37,746 nucleotides of DNA from Bradyrhizobiaceae bacterium (GCA_003963145.1 RXJJ01000020.1:1-37746), one strand, 5' to 3'. Positions 8,933-17,583 are shown, counted from the stretch's first letter. Notes: generated by a model not told the origin, from the sequence alone. Made by a program: numbers and translations.

Positions 8933-11023
8933 TCACACGTCCAGCAAATCTTCCGGCGCGAATTCGGCCTTCTCCGAAATAAACGCAAAACGCGCTTCGG
9001 CCTTGGTTCCCATCAGCCGCTCCACGGAATCGGCCGTGCCTTCACGGTCATCCGCGACCAGCGCGACGCGCAGCATCGTGCGCTTCCTCGGGTCCATGGT
9101 GGTTTCCTTGAGCTGCGCCGGCATCATCTCGCCAAGACCTTTGAATCGGCCGATATCGACCTTGGCGTTGGCGTGAAATTCGTTTTTCAGAAGTTCGTCG
9201 CGATGCTTTTCATCGCGCGCATAGACCGTCTTGCTGCCATGGGTGAGGCGATAGAGCGGGGGCACGGCGAGATAGAGATGGCCCTCGTCGATCAGCTTGG
9301 GCATCTGCCGGTAGAAGAAGGTAATGAGCAGCGAGGCGATGTGCGCGCCGTCGACGTCGGCATCGGTCATGATGATGATGCGGGCGTAGCGCAAATCCTC
9401 TTCGCGGTAGTGCGCGCCGGTGCCCGAGCCAATTGCCTGGATGAGATCCGAGAGCTGCGCGTTTTGCGTGATCTTGTCGCGCGTCGCGGAAGCGACGTTG
9501 AGAATCTTGCCGCGCAGCGGTAGGACGGCCTGCGTCTTGCGGTCGCGCGCCTGCTTGGCGCTGCCGCCCGCCGAGTCGCCCTCGACGATAAAAAGTTCGG
9601 AGCCCTCGGTTGCCGTATTTGTGCAGTCGGCCAGCTTGCCGGGCAGCCGCAATTTTTTCACGGCGGTCTTGCGCGAGATTTCCTTTTCCGCGCGGCGGCG
9701 CAAACGCTCGTCCGCGCGCTCGACCACGAACTCGAGAAGTTTGTTGGCCTGAAGCGGATTGCCGGTCAGCCAGTGATCGAAGGGGTCCTTGACCGCCTGT
9801 TCGACGATCCTCTGCGCTTCGGCGGTCGCGAGGCGGTCCTTGGTCTGTCCCTGGAATTCCGGCTCGCGCACGAACACCGACAGCATGACCGCTGCGCCGA
9901 CCATGACGTCCTCGGACGTGATGGACGCGGCCTTTTTTCCCTGTCCGATCCGCTCGGCATAGTCCTTCAGGCCACGCAGCAGCGCGCTGCGCATGCCGGC
10001 CTCGTGCGTACCACCATCGGGCGTCGGTACCGTGTTGGTATAGGACGACATGAATCCGTCCGCGTCGGCGGTCCATGCCACGGCCCACTCGCACGCGCCA
10101 TGGGCGCCGTTGCGGCCTGACTTGCCCGAGAAAATATCGGGATGGACCAGCGTGTCGGCGTGAATTGCCGCAGCGAGATAGTCTTTCAAGCCGCCCGGAA
10201 AATGGAATGTGTCCTCGGCCGGGACGTCCTCGATGCCCTTGAGCAATTCGGGGTCGCAGCGCCAGCGGATTTCGACGCCGCCGAACAGATAGGCTTTCGA
10301 GCGCGCCATCTTGAACAGGCGCTGCGGTTTGAACGCTGCCTTTGCGCCGAAAATCTCGGCATCCGGCTTGAAGCGGATGCTGGTGCCGCGCCGATTGCTG
10401 ACCTTGCCGAGCTCTTCCAGTTTGCCCTTCGGCTTGCCGCGCTCGAAGGTCATTCGGTAGAGCTTCTGGTTGCGCGCGACTTCGACCACAAGCTGCGTCG
10501 AAAGCGCGTTCACCACGGACACGCCGACGCCATGCAGACCGCCCGAGGTCTCGTAGACCTTGGAGTCGAATTTGCCGCCGGCGTGCAGCGTGCACATGAT
10601 GATCTCGAGCGCCGACTTGTTCTTGAACTTCGGATGCGGATCGATGGGAATGCCGCGGCCGTTATCGATGACGGTCAGAAATCCATCGGCGCCGAGATGG
10701 ACCTCGATGAAGGTAGCGTGGCCTGCCAGCGCCTCGTCCATCGAGTTGTCGATGACTTCGGCGAACAGGTGATGCAGCGCCTTCTCGTCCGTGCCGCCGA
10801 TATACATGCCGGGACGGCGGCGGACCGGCTCGAGCCCTTCCAGAACCTCGATGTCACGAGCGGTGTAACCGGCCTCAGCGCTCGACCCGCGCGCGGCGGA
10901 TGTGGCGGCGCCACGCGCCTTGCGCTCGTTGGCGGCAAACAGATCGCCCGCGCCCTTGGACTTGGCTGTGGGTTTGACGGCCGTTTTGGCCGCGGTTTTG
11001 GCGGACTTTGCGTTTGCTTTCAT
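8933..11023 (-). CDS. parE: DNA topoisomerase IV subunit B (ParE)
   Basis: About 696 residues. It has the GHKL ATPase (EVIDNSMDEALAGHA, VIDNGRGIPID, GGLHGVGVSVVNALS) and the TOPRIM domain (LFIVEGDSAGGSAKQARDR, ARIIIMTDADVDGAHI). ParE hydrolyses ATP to drive decatenation of daughter chromosomes with ParC. ParE rather than GyrB is favoured by its overall length near 690 and the RRRPGMYIGGTDEKALHHLF stretch. The N-terminus has an Ala/Lys-rich low-complexity leader of about 35 residues. I took ATG 11023 (MKANAKSAK); ATG 11035 would add four residues. It stands alone on this strand. parC is not in the window. Confidence 0.93.
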   Translation of the reverse strand: MKANAKSAKTAAKTAVKPTAKSKGAGDLFAANERKARGAATSAARGSSAEAGYTARDIEVLEGLEPVRRRPGMYIGGTDEKALHHLFAEVIDNSMDEALAGHATFIEVHLGADGFLTVIDNGRGIPIDPHPKFKNKSALEIIMCTLHAGGKFDSKVYETSGGLHGVGVSVVNALSTQLVVEVARNQKLYRMTFERGKPKGKLEELGKVSNRRGTSIRFKPDAEIFGAKAAFKPQRLFKMARSKAYLFGGVEIRWRCDPELLKGIEDVPAEDTFHFPGGLKDYLAAAIHADTLVHPDIFSGKSGRNGAHGACEWAVAWTADADGFMSSYTNTVPTPDGGTHEAGMRSALLRGLKDYAERIGQGKKAASITSEDVMVGAAVMLSVFVREPEFQGQTKDRLATAEAQRIVEQAVKDPFDHWLTGNPLQANKLLEFVVERADERLRRRAEKEISRKTAVKKLRLPGKLADCTNTATEGSELFIVEGDSAGGSAKQARDRKTQAVLPLRGKILNVASATRDKITQNAQLSDLIQAIGSGTGAHYREEDLRYARIIIMTDADVDGAHIASLLITFFYRQMPKLIDEGHLYLAVPPLYRLTHGSKTVYARDEKHRDELLKNEFHANAKVDIGRFKGLGEMMPAQLKETTMDPRKRTMLRVALVADDREGTADSVERLMGTKAEARFAFISEKAEFAPEDLLDV

Positions 11024-11264
11024 GGGCTTTCGCATATGTGTATATCTTGTAGGTTTCTTCGCCGGGGCGAATCGGCTTTGCCACTATGCCATGAATGCAT
11101 CGGCAATAGACGCTGGCCGGAACGTGATTGGCATGGAGCTGGCGGTCCTCATATGGGTGGAGACAGCCAGACGGAACAGGAATTTGAAAATTAGAAGGCA
11201 ATTGCGTCAGGGATATGTGCGCCGTCACGGGGCTGTTCCGGCCTGTCGGCGATAAGGGATTGTG

Positions 11265-11801
11265 ATGGGTGTTGAAAATATGGTCCACGAGCTTGTCGGC
11301 TTCGTGAAGGACCATCAGGGGTGGGCGGCTCCCATCGTTTTCGTGTTGGCATTCGGCGAGTCGCTGGCTTTCATTTCGCTGTTGGTCCCGGCATGGAGCG
11401 CCTTGATCGGCGTCGGCGCGCTGATAGGTGCGTCGGACATCAGCTTCTGGCCGGTGTGGATCGCAAGTGCCCTCGGCGCGGCGCTCGGTGACTGGCTTTC
11501 TTATTGGCTTGGCTATGTCTTCAAGGACCGGGTCGCGAACGTCTGGCCGTTGTCCCGCCATCCGCAGGTGCTTCCGCGTGCGGAAAAATTCATGAAGTCC
11601 TGGGGCGTGCCCAGCATCTTCATCGGGCGGTTTTTCGGACCCTTGCGCGCCGCGGTGCCTCTGGTCGCCGGCATTTTCGAAATGGATTACTGGCGTTTTC
11701 AGATCGCCAATTTCAGCTCCGCCTTTGTCTGGGCCGCAACGCTTCTGCTGTTCGGCGACGTTGCATCGAAGCTGGTCGCGATGCTCTGGCGCGCTTTGTG
11801 A
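11265..11801 (+). CDS. DedA-family membrane protein
   Basis: 178 residues with four to five hydrophobic segments. DedA hallmarks are FGESLAFISLLVPAW near the N-terminus, the glycine-rich GAALGDWLSYWLGY, and GRFFGPLRAAVPLVAG carrying the conserved Arg residues. DedA proteins act in the inner membrane in lipid carrier (undecaprenyl phosphate or phospholipid) flipping and envelope homeostasis; the specific substrate here is unknown. ATG 11265 is preferred over the adjacent GTG 11262. It is about 240 bases from parE, divergently oriented, and 270 bases upstream of argC, which has its own predicted promoter. Confidence 0.88.
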   Translation: MGVENMVHELVGFVKDHQGWAAPIVFVLAFGESLAFISLLVPAWSALIGVGALIGASDISFWPVWIASALGAALGDWLSYWLGYVFKDRVANVWPLSRHPQVLPRAEKFMKSWGVPSIFIGRFFGPLRAAVPLVAGIFEMDYWRFQIANFSSAFVWAATLLLFGDVASKLVAMLWRAL

Positions 11802-11832
11802 TATTCGCGTGACGGCGCGCCGCGATACGATC

Positions 11833-11861
11833 TTGACCCATGGGGAGCGTGGACCTATATC
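11833..11861 (+). promoter_or_regulatory. Predicted promoter of the argC leader transcript
   Basis: TTGACC at 11833-11838 and TATATC at 11856-11861 with a 17-base spacer. The expected start site is about 11867-11869, which coincides with the A of the ATG of the 24-codon ORF. The leader to argC would then be about 204 nt. This is one of the best promoter matches in the window. Confidence 0.6.
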
Positions 11862-11868
11862 CGCGTTC

Positions 11869-11943
11869 ATGACCGACGCATCGACCAGATTGAATCAGCG
11901 CCGCCGCCGTATCGTCACGGCATGGGCGGCCGGTCGCGTTTAA
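11869..11943 (+). CDS. Arg-rich 24-residue candidate leader peptide upstream of argC
   Basis: Small ORF of 24 codons ending TAA. Six codons are Arg: AGA at codon 7, CGC CGC CGC CGT at 11-14 and CGC at 23; the peptide contains NQRRRRIVTAW. The ATG lies seven bases beyond the -10 of the predicted promoter, so the transcript may be leaderless, as reported for the trp leader peptide of Sinorhizobium. Downstream RNA can form alternative pairings (11918-11924 with 11954-11960; 11957-11961 with 11974-11978; 11974-11978 with 12015-12019). Position before an arginine biosynthesis gene suggests Arg-dependent control. I know of no described arginine leader of this type in this family, and Arg runs can occur by chance in GC-rich DNA. 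Confidence 0.45.
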   Translation: MTDASTRLNQRRRRIVTAWAAGRV

Positions 11944-12072
11944 GATCGCTCGTCATGCCGCTGGAAATGGTCCGCGGCGTCTTGTTTCTCTCCCCTTGTT
12001 TCGTTCGCCAAACTGCCGCAAGACCTTATCCCGCAGCGCTTCGTTTTGAACCGCACGCGTAAGGACCCACTC

Positions 12073-13131
12073 ATGGCTGAGAAGAAGAAAATCGGCATCC
12101 TCGGCGCCTCGGGCTACACCGGCGCCGAACTCGTGCGGCTGTTGCTGCGCCACCCGCGCGTGCAGATCGAACTCCTGACGGCGGACCGGCGCGCCGGGCA
12201 GGCCATGGGCGATGTGTTTCCGCAGTTCGCACCTTACGATCTGCCGCGCCTTGTCACGATCGAAAGCGTGGATTGGGCAACCGCGGGTCTCGATCTTGTG
12301 TTTTGCGCGCTTCCGCACGCGACCACGCAGACGGTGCTGAAGGATGTCTTGACCAAAGCGCCTGCGACGAAGGTGGTCGACCTGTCGGCGGATTTCCGGC
12401 TTCAGGACCCGGCGGCCTATGCCAAATGGTATGGCCACGAACATCACGCCCTCGAGCTGCAGAAAGAGGCGGTGTACGGTCTTGTGGAAATGTACCGGCG
12501 CGATATCCGCAAGGCGCGGCTGGTCGCCAATCCCGGCTGCTACACGACCTGCGCGCAGTTGCCGCTGATCCCGCTGCTCAAGGCGAAGGCGATCAAGTCG
12601 GATGAGATCGTGATCGACGCGAAGTCAGGTGTGACGGGAGCGGGGCGTTCGCCCCGCGAAGACATCTTGTTCTCGGAGGTTTCGGAAGGCTTCCATGCCT
12701 ATGGCGTCGGTCATCACCGGCATATGGCGGAGCTCGATCAGGAATTCTCGAAGGCCGCCGGCAAGGAGGTGGTTGTGAGTTTCACGCCGCATCTCGTGCC
12801 GATGAACAGGGGAATTTTCTCGACGATCTATGTGCGCGGCCGGCGCGATAAAAACGCGCAGGAACTCTACGCCATCCTGTCGCGGCAGTATGAGAAGGAG
12901 CCGTTCGTTTATGTGCTGCCGTTCGGACGCATGCCGCAGTCGCGTCATGTGCGCGGCTCGAACATGACGTTCATCGGCGTTGCCAACGACCGGCAGCCGG
13001 GCCGGGCGATCATCATCTCGACTCTCGACAACCTCACCAAGGGGGCATCCGGGCAGGCGGTGCAGAACATGAATGCGATGCTCGGCTTTGCCGAAACCAC
13101 CGGCATCGATCAGCCGGCGATGTTTCCATAA
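12073..13131 (+). CDS. argC: N-acetyl-gamma-glutamyl-phosphate reductase (ArgC)
   Basis: 352 residues. Catalyses NADPH-dependent reduction of N-acetylglutamyl phosphate to the semialdehyde, the third step of arginine synthesis. The nucleotide-binding motif GILGASGYTGAELVRLLLRHP is at the N-terminus; the catalytic Cys is in VANPGCYTT; GVGHHRHMAEL carries the conserved His. Start ATG 12073 (MAEKKKIG) has TAAGGAC about eight bases upstream; an upstream TTG at 12046 is in frame but unlikely. It appears monocistronic, ending at a strong hairpin terminator. The leader contains an Arg-rich ORF, see the separate entry. Confidence 0.96.
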   Translation: MAEKKKIGILGASGYTGAELVRLLLRHPRVQIELLTADRRAGQAMGDVFPQFAPYDLPRLVTIESVDWATAGLDLVFCALPHATTQTVLKDVLTKAPATKVVDLSADFRLQDPAAYAKWYGHEHHALELQKEAVYGLVEMYRRDIRKARLVANPGCYTTCAQLPLIPLLKAKAIKSDEIVIDAKSGVTGAGRSPREDILFSEVSEGFHAYGVGHHRHMAELDQEFSKAAGKEVVVSFTPHLVPMNRGIFSTIYVRGRRDKNAQELYAILSRQYEKEPFVYVLPFGRMPQSRHVRGSNMTFIGVANDRQPGRAIIISTLDNLTKGASGQAVQNMNAMLGFAETTGIDQPAMFP

Positions 13132-13165
13132 TCGCAGGCGCAGCTGTTTCGTGGAGCAGCAAATG

Positions 13166-13192
13166 AAAAGGGACCGCATTGCGGTCCCTTTT
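13166..13192. terminator. Intrinsic terminator between argC and the MAPEG gene
   Basis: Perfect 12-base stem AAAAGGGACCGC / GCGGTCCCTTTT with a three-base loop; T-run on both strands because the stem ends are A/T. It lies 35 bases after the argC stop and 23 bases after the minus-strand MAPEG stop, so it can end both convergent transcripts. Confidence 0.9.
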
Positions 13193-13214
13193 GGTTTGGA
13201 ACGATGCAGGACGA

Positions 13215-13613
13215 TTACATCGCCTTGAAGATTGCCAGCGCCAGAACGGCCTGAGCTGCAAAGCCGACCAGAAAGCATACCGTGCGCAGAACCGGCAGCC
13301 CGAACGTATAGACGATGACGTGGGCAAGGCGGGACCAGAAGAACACGGCGCAGGCCAGCACCGTCCATTTCGTGGAGTAGTCGGCCGCGTTCAGGATCAA
13401 CACCAGCACGGCAAAGATAACGAGATTTTCCACCGCGTTGTCGTGCGAGAACATCATGCGGTTGGCCCATTCGTCCTGGGGCTTGGCGTCGCGCGAGGGG
13501 TTGGCGAGCGTACCGGCGATGCCACGAACCTTGATGCGGTCGAGCGTGTAGGGAATCCACAAAATTCCCGTCAGAATCGTTGTAAGGGCCAGCCAGAATA
13601 ATTCGCGCGTCAT
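13215..13613 (-). CDS. MAPEG-family membrane protein
   Basis: 132 residues with four hydrophobic segments (about 5-23, 60-78, 82-100 and 110-128). The conserved MAPEG region appears as RMMFSHDNAVENLVIFAVLVLIL and FWSRLAHVIVYTFGLPVLRTV. The family includes glutathione-dependent membrane enzymes; in bacteria the function is mostly unknown. It is downstream of phaC on the same strand with a gap of 221 bases, so co-transcription is possible but not shown. Stop is shielded by a shared terminator. Function is not inferred further. Confidence 0.85.
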   Translation of the reverse strand: MTRELFWLALTTILTGILWIPYTLDRIKVRGIAGTLANPSRDAKPQDEWANRMMFSHDNAVENLVIFAVLVLILNAADYSTKWTVLACAVFFWSRLAHVIVYTFGLPVLRTVCFLVGFAAQAVLALAIFKAM

Positions 13614-13687
13614 CGGAATGTCCTTTCAACCCTAAATGCCGCAGCCCGGCCGCGGCGATGATCGTTCCGGCTGCGCCGGATACTGAG

Positions 13688-13713
13688 CTGAATTCCACAG
13701 ACACGGAATTCAG
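13688..13713. repeat. Perfect 9-base inverted repeat between phaC and the MAPEG gene
   Basis: CTGAATTCC, an eight-base loop, then GGAATTCAG. It sits about 120 bases after the phaC stop and about 75 bases before the MAPEG start, both on the minus strand. No T-run follows on either strand, so it is not a standard intrinsic terminator; it may be an operator or an RNA hairpin. Confidence 0.5.
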
Positions 13714-13834
13714 AAAGCCGGAAATTCATAGACGATCACGCTTTCCACGCCAATGCAGTGCCGGAATTTTTCGATCACGATGATGCGGGCAAGCCACGGC
13801 AAGTCCTGGCGCAAACATCTCAGGAACGGTGACG

Positions 13835-15664
13835 TCAGGCCCGAACCCTGACATAGCTGCCGGGCGCGTCCTCGATCGGCTCCATCACGCCGCCGCCGGG
13901 CTCGCGTGCCGGGACGGTCTCGGCGTCCGTCGTCTCAAGCCACGCCCGCCAGTCTGTCCACCACGAGCCCTTGTGCTCACGTGCCCCCGCCAGCCAGCCA
14001 TCGAGCGTGGCGTCGGCGACGCTATCGTTGATCCAGTACTGGTACTTGTTGTTGGCGGGGGGATTGACGACGCCCGCAATATGCCCAGAGCCGGACAGCA
14101 CGAAACGCACCGGGCCACCAAAAAACTGCGAACCGTAAAAAACCGATTTGGCCGGGGCGATGTGATCCTCGCGGGTCGCGAGATTGTAAATCGGCACCTT
14201 CACCTTCGACAGATCGAGCAGGGTGTTATCCAGAACCATGGTTCCGGCCGAAAGCCGGTTTTCCAGATAGCAGTTGCGCAGATAATAGGAATGATTGGCG
14301 GCCGGCATCCGGGTCGCATCCGAGTTCCAGTGCAGAAGGTCGAATGTCGAAGGCATCTGACCCTTCAGGTAATTATTCACGACATAGGGCCAGACGAGAT
14401 CGTTCGAGCGCAGCATGTTGAAGGCCATCGCCATGCGCGAACCTTCGAGCACGCCAGCCTGTTGCATCTCCTGTTCGAGCGCCGCGATCTGCTCTTCGTC
14501 GACGAACACCAGAAGGTCGCCCGCATGGGTGAAGTCCACCTGTGCGGTGAGCAGGGTTGCGGACGTCACGCGCACGCGGCGTTTTTCAGCAAGCCAGGCC
14601 AGGGTCGCGGCGAGCAGGGTACCGCCGACGCAATAACCCAGCGCATGCACTTTCATTTCGCCGGTAATTTTCTCGATCACGTCCATCGCGGCGAGGGGAC
14701 CCTGCGCCATGTAGTTTTCGAAGGTCTTGGAGCCCAGCGTTTTGTCGGGATTGACCCACGAAATCACGAAGACGGTGAGGCCCTGATCGACGCACCACTT
14801 GATGTAGGATTTTTCCGGCTTGAGATCGAGAATGTAGAATTTGTTGATCCACGGCGGCACGATCAGAAGCGGCGTGCGCAGCACGGTCTCGGTGCTCGGC
14901 GCATACTGGATCAGTTGCATGAGATCGTTCTGAAACACGACCTTGCCGGGCGTCAGCGCCAGATGCGTTCCGACCTCCAGATCGGCCGCGGTTTGACGGA
15001 TTTTCAGCAGGCCGTTGCCGGCGCCGATGTCTTCGGCCAGCATCTGCATGCCGCGAACGAGATTTTCGCCGTTGCTGGCGAAGGTCTGCCGCAGCACCTC
15101 CGGATTGGTGAGAACGAAATTCGACGGTGCGATCGCGTTGCTGATTTGCTGAATGTAGAACTGTGCTTTTAGCCGCGTATGCGGATCGAGGTCCTTGGCG
15201 TCGCGCACGAGTTCGTCGGCCCACTTCGCGGTCAGGAGATAGGCCTGCATGACGAAGTCGAAAAACTGGTTGGCTCGCCAATCCTTGTCCTGAAAGCGCT
15301 TGTCGCGCGGATTGGGCTCGATTGTCGGCTCGGATGCCTCGCCGGCCAGGCGCTTCATCGCGCTGCCCCACAGGTCGAGATAGGATTTGCCGAGCCGGGT
15401 CTGCAAATCGGCGGCGCGTTTCTGATCGCCCATCCAGTAATCGAAGACGGCGTAAAGCGTCTTGACGATTTCGCCGAGTTCGCCCGGGGTACGATCGCCA
15501 TTTTCACGCGGCTGCAGATAGGCGCTCAGCGCGCGTCCCGTATTTTCCATCGCGCGCGCGAGATTGAGCGCGAAGGTTTCGGGATCGAACGTCTTTCCGT
15601 CGGTCGCACCGCTGCTGCTGGAACCGTTTGATGCGGAGTTTGGCGTGACGACTGTTTCACTCAT
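13835..15664 (-). CDS. phaC: Class I poly(3-hydroxyalkanoate) synthase (PhaC)
   Basis: About 609 residues, as expected for class I. It polymerises (R)-3-hydroxyacyl-CoA on the surface of PHA granules. The lipase-like box is GYCVGG (nucleophile Cys near residue 340); the catalytic Asp is in ATREDHIAPAKS and the His in GSGHIAGVVNPP. WINKFYILDL and GLTVFVISWVNPD are PhaC hallmarks. I chose ATG 15664 (MSETVVTP); the frame is open to 15805 with ATGs at 15742 and 15805, but those leader residues are not PhaC-like. No strong ribosome-binding site precedes it. The other PHA genes (phaAB, phaR, phaZ) are not in the window. The gene is divergent from the lipoprotein gene at 15921. Confidence 0.94.
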   Translation of the reverse strand: MSETVVTPNSASNGSSSSGATDGKTFDPETFALNLARAMENTGRALSAYLQPRENGDRTPGELGEIVKTLYAVFDYWMGDQKRAADLQTRLGKSYLDLWGSAMKRLAGEASEPTIEPNPRDKRFQDKDWRANQFFDFVMQAYLLTAKWADELVRDAKDLDPHTRLKAQFYIQQISNAIAPSNFVLTNPEVLRQTFASNGENLVRGMQMLAEDIGAGNGLLKIRQTAADLEVGTHLALTPGKVVFQNDLMQLIQYAPSTETVLRTPLLIVPPWINKFYILDLKPEKSYIKWCVDQGLTVFVISWVNPDKTLGSKTFENYMAQGPLAAMDVIEKITGEMKVHALGYCVGGTLLAATLAWLAEKRRVRVTSATLLTAQVDFTHAGDLLVFVDEEQIAALEQEMQQAGVLEGSRMAMAFNMLRSNDLVWPYVVNNYLKGQMPSTFDLLHWNSDATRMPAANHSYYLRNCYLENRLSAGTMVLDNTLLDLSKVKVPIYNLATREDHIAPAKSVFYGSQFFGGPVRFVLSGSGHIAGVVNPPANNKYQYWINDSVADATLDGWLAGAREHKGSWWTDWRAWLETTDAETVPAREPGGGVMEPIEDAPGSYVRVRA

Positions 15665-15867
15665 AGGCGGATGCTTGGCTGACAGGTCTGAATGAAATCC
15701 TTCAACGCGAATTCGTGTCGCCGGATCTCCTGGATTTGGCATAACATGGCATAGTTCGGTTAATGGTGCTTCCTTGCACCGCAGCATGCGTCGCGCTTCG
15801 GTCATAATCGAGCCGCACGGCTGCGCTTTAGAGATACCGTTTGGGTCGCAATGGATTTAATGCTTCG

Positions 15868-15885
15868 CGTGAGGATTTCTTCACG
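15868..15885. promoter_or_regulatory. Near-perfect palindrome in the phaC / lipoprotein divergent gap
   Basis: CGTGAGGA, two bases, TCTTCACG: an 8-2-8 dyad with one mismatch. It lies 36 bases before the plus-strand lipoprotein GTG and about 205 bases before the phaC start. It could be a regulator site; no matching factor is identified. Confidence 0.3.
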
Positions 15886-15920
15886 TAGCAGAATACCAAT
15901 TTGCCGGTTCGGTTTGTGGT

Positions 15921-16244
15921 GTGAGAGGGCTTTTGGCGCGTTTTGTCAGCATTTTCCGATCCCGGTCTGCTGCGAAGCCCGCGGCGGCGGGAGCCGTTTT
16001 GGCCGCGGGACTGCTGATGTGTGCCTGTTCCATGCCGCTCACCGACGCGCCGCTCCTCGGATTGCCGGAAAACATTCCGCCACGGCCCGAGACGCCTGCG
16101 GCCTATTTGCCCGTTCATGACATGCCCGCGCCACGCTCTGCACCTGTCCTGACCCCCGAGGAGCAGGCCAGGATCGAAAAGGAACTGGCCGCGGCCCGGG
16201 ATAGGCAGAACGCCAAAACAAACGCCCAGCGATCGGCGGAGTAG
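15921..16244 (+). CDS. Small predicted lipoprotein
   Basis: 107 residues from a GTG at 15921. After positively charged residues, a hydrophobic segment (AGAVLAAGLLMCAC) ends in a lipobox-like MCAC, so processing at the second Cys near residue 36 is likely. The mature part is short and Pro-rich (LGLPENIPPRPETPAAYLPVHDMPAPRSAPVLTPEE), ending in an acidic/basic helix (EEQARIEKELAAARDRQNAKTNAQRSAE). No known domain is recognised. A TTG at 15933 is another possible start. It precedes the aminotransferase gene by 121 bases and is divergent from phaC. Confidence 0.7.
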   Translation: MRGLLARFVSIFRSRSAAKPAAAGAVLAAGLLMCACSMPLTDAPLLGLPENIPPRPETPAAYLPVHDMPAPRSAPVLTPEEQARIEKELAAARDRQNAKTNAQRSAE

Positions 16245-16365
16245 GCGCAGCTTCCGGTGGCATGGCCGGGGGTTCGTGCTAGAACAAAACCATCCGGCGG
16301 GGAGTGATTTGCCTTCCAGGCGATACGCCAGCCGGTTCCGGAATCTCGAACAGAGCCTTGAACCC

Positions 16366-17583
16366 ATGGAAGAATTTTACCGCATCCGCCGACTGCCGCC
16401 TTATGTGTTCGAACAAGTGAATCGGGCCAAGGCAGCCGCGCGCAATGCGGGAGCCGATATCATCGATATGGGCATGGGCAATCCTGATCTGCCGACACCG
16501 CCCCATGTTCTGGACAAGCTCAAGGAAACGCTCGGCAAGCCCCGGACCGACCGCTACTCGGCCTCCAAGGGCATTCCGGGCCTGCGGCGGGCGCAGGCGG
16601 CCTATTACGAGCGCCGGTTCGGCGTCAAACTCAACCCGGAAACCCAGATCGTCGCCACGCTGGGCTCGAAGGAAGGTTTTGCCAACGTCGCGCAGGCGAT
16701 CACCGCGCCGGGGGACGTCGTTCTGGTGCCGAACCCCAGCTATCCGATTCACGCCTTCGGTTTTCTGATGGCGGGCGGCGTCGTCCGCTCGGTCCCGGCC
16801 GAGCCGACGTCAGACCTGTTCGGCCACCTCGAGCGCGCCATCAAGCACTCGATCCCCAAGCCGATCGCGATGATCGCGTGCTATCCCTCTAACCCGACCG
16901 CCTATGTGGCGTCGCTGGATTTCTACAGGGATCTCGTCGCGTTCGCCAAGAAGCACGACATCTTCATCCTTTCCGATCTGGCCTACGCCGAACTTTACTT
17001 TGACGGCGTCCCGCCGCCCTCGGTGCTGCAGGTGCCAGGCGCCATCGACGTGACGGTCGAATTCACTTCGATGTCGAAGACGTTTTCGATGGCCGGCTGG
17101 CGCATGGGATTTGCTGTCGGCAACGAGCGGATCATCGCCGCGCTGACACGCGTGAAATCGTATCTCGACTATGGCGCGTTCACGCCGATCCAGGTCGCTG
17201 CGGTCGCGGCGCTGAACGGACCGCAGGACTGCATCAAGGAGATGCGCGACACTTACGCAAAACGCCGCGACGCGCTGGTCGAATCCTTCGGCCGTGCGGG
17301 TTGGGACATTCCCCCGCCTGCGGCGTCGATGTTCGCGTGGGCGCCGTTGCCGGAAAAATTCCGCGACGTCGGCAGCATGGAGTTCGCGACCATGATGGTC
17401 GAGAAGTCCGGCGTCGTGGTCTCGCCCGGCGTGGCTTTCGGCGAATATGGCGAAGGCTATGTTCGCATCGCGATGGTCGAAAACGAGCAGCGCATCCGCC
17501 AGGCTGCGCGCAATATTCGCCGCTTCCTTGATACGGGCATCGAAACATTGCACAACGTGGTGCCCCTCGCCACCCGGCGATAG
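16366..17583 (+). CDS. Class I/II aminotransferase (AlaC-like)
   Basis: 405-residue PLP aminotransferase. Features: GMGNPDLPTPPHV, SASKGIPGLRRAQAAYYERRFGV, the PLP Asp in ILSDLAYAELYFDG, the Schiff-base Lys in SMSKTFSMAGWRMGF, and the C-terminal Arg in GEGYVRIAMVENEQR. It is closest to the AlaC / LL-diaminopimelate-aminotransferase-like group, which makes alanine from pyruvate and glutamate in E. coli; the substrate here is inferred only. ATG 16366 (MEEFYRIRRLPPYVFEQVN) fits the family N-terminus; the frame is open to 16276. It is upstream of hom by 80 bases on the same strand, an arrangement I regard as common in this family, implying shared transcription and a role in aspartate-family or alanine metabolism. 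Confidence 0.87.
   Translation: MEEFYRIRRLPPYVFEQVNRAKAAARNAGADIIDMGMGNPDLPTPPHVLDKLKETLGKPRTDRYSASKGIPGLRRAQAAYYERRFGVKLNPETQIVATLGSKEGFANVAQAITAPGDVVLVPNPSYPIHAFGFLMAGGVVRSVPAEPTSDLFGHLERAIKHSIPKPIAMIACYPSNPTAYVASLDFYRDLVAFAKKHDIFILSDLAYAELYFDGVPPPSVLQVPGAIDVTVEFTSMSKTFSMAGWRMGFAVGNERIIAALTRVKSYLDYGAFTPIQVAAVAALNGPQDCIKEMRDTYAKRRDALVESFGRAGWDIPPPAASMFAWAPLPEKFRDVGSMEFATMMVEKSGVVVSPGVAFGEYGEGYVRIAMVENEQRIRQAARNIRRFLDTGIETLHNVVPLATRR

Noticed and set aside
10142-11194. 350-codon plus-strand ORF opposite the 5' half of parE
   Set aside because: Antisense to ParE ATPase motifs; no ribosome-binding site or domain.
13710-13814. 34-codon minus-strand ORF from a TTG, with the protein-like stretch IIVIEKFRHCIGVESVIVYE, between phaC and the MAPEG gene
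   Set aside because: It lacks an ATG or a ribosome-binding site, and is too short to support. It could be a gene remnant; not listed as a feature.
13829-15172. 447-codon plus-strand ORF opposite phaC
   Set aside because: Shadow of phaC. GC-rich codon bias in the true frame keeps the opposite strand open; the translation is His/Arg rich without recognisable domains.
15665-15805. N-terminal extension of phaC up to 15805
   Set aside because: The frame is open but the extra residues (MTEARRMLRCKEAPLTELCH and after) do not look like PhaC, and the start at 15664 gives the normal class I length.
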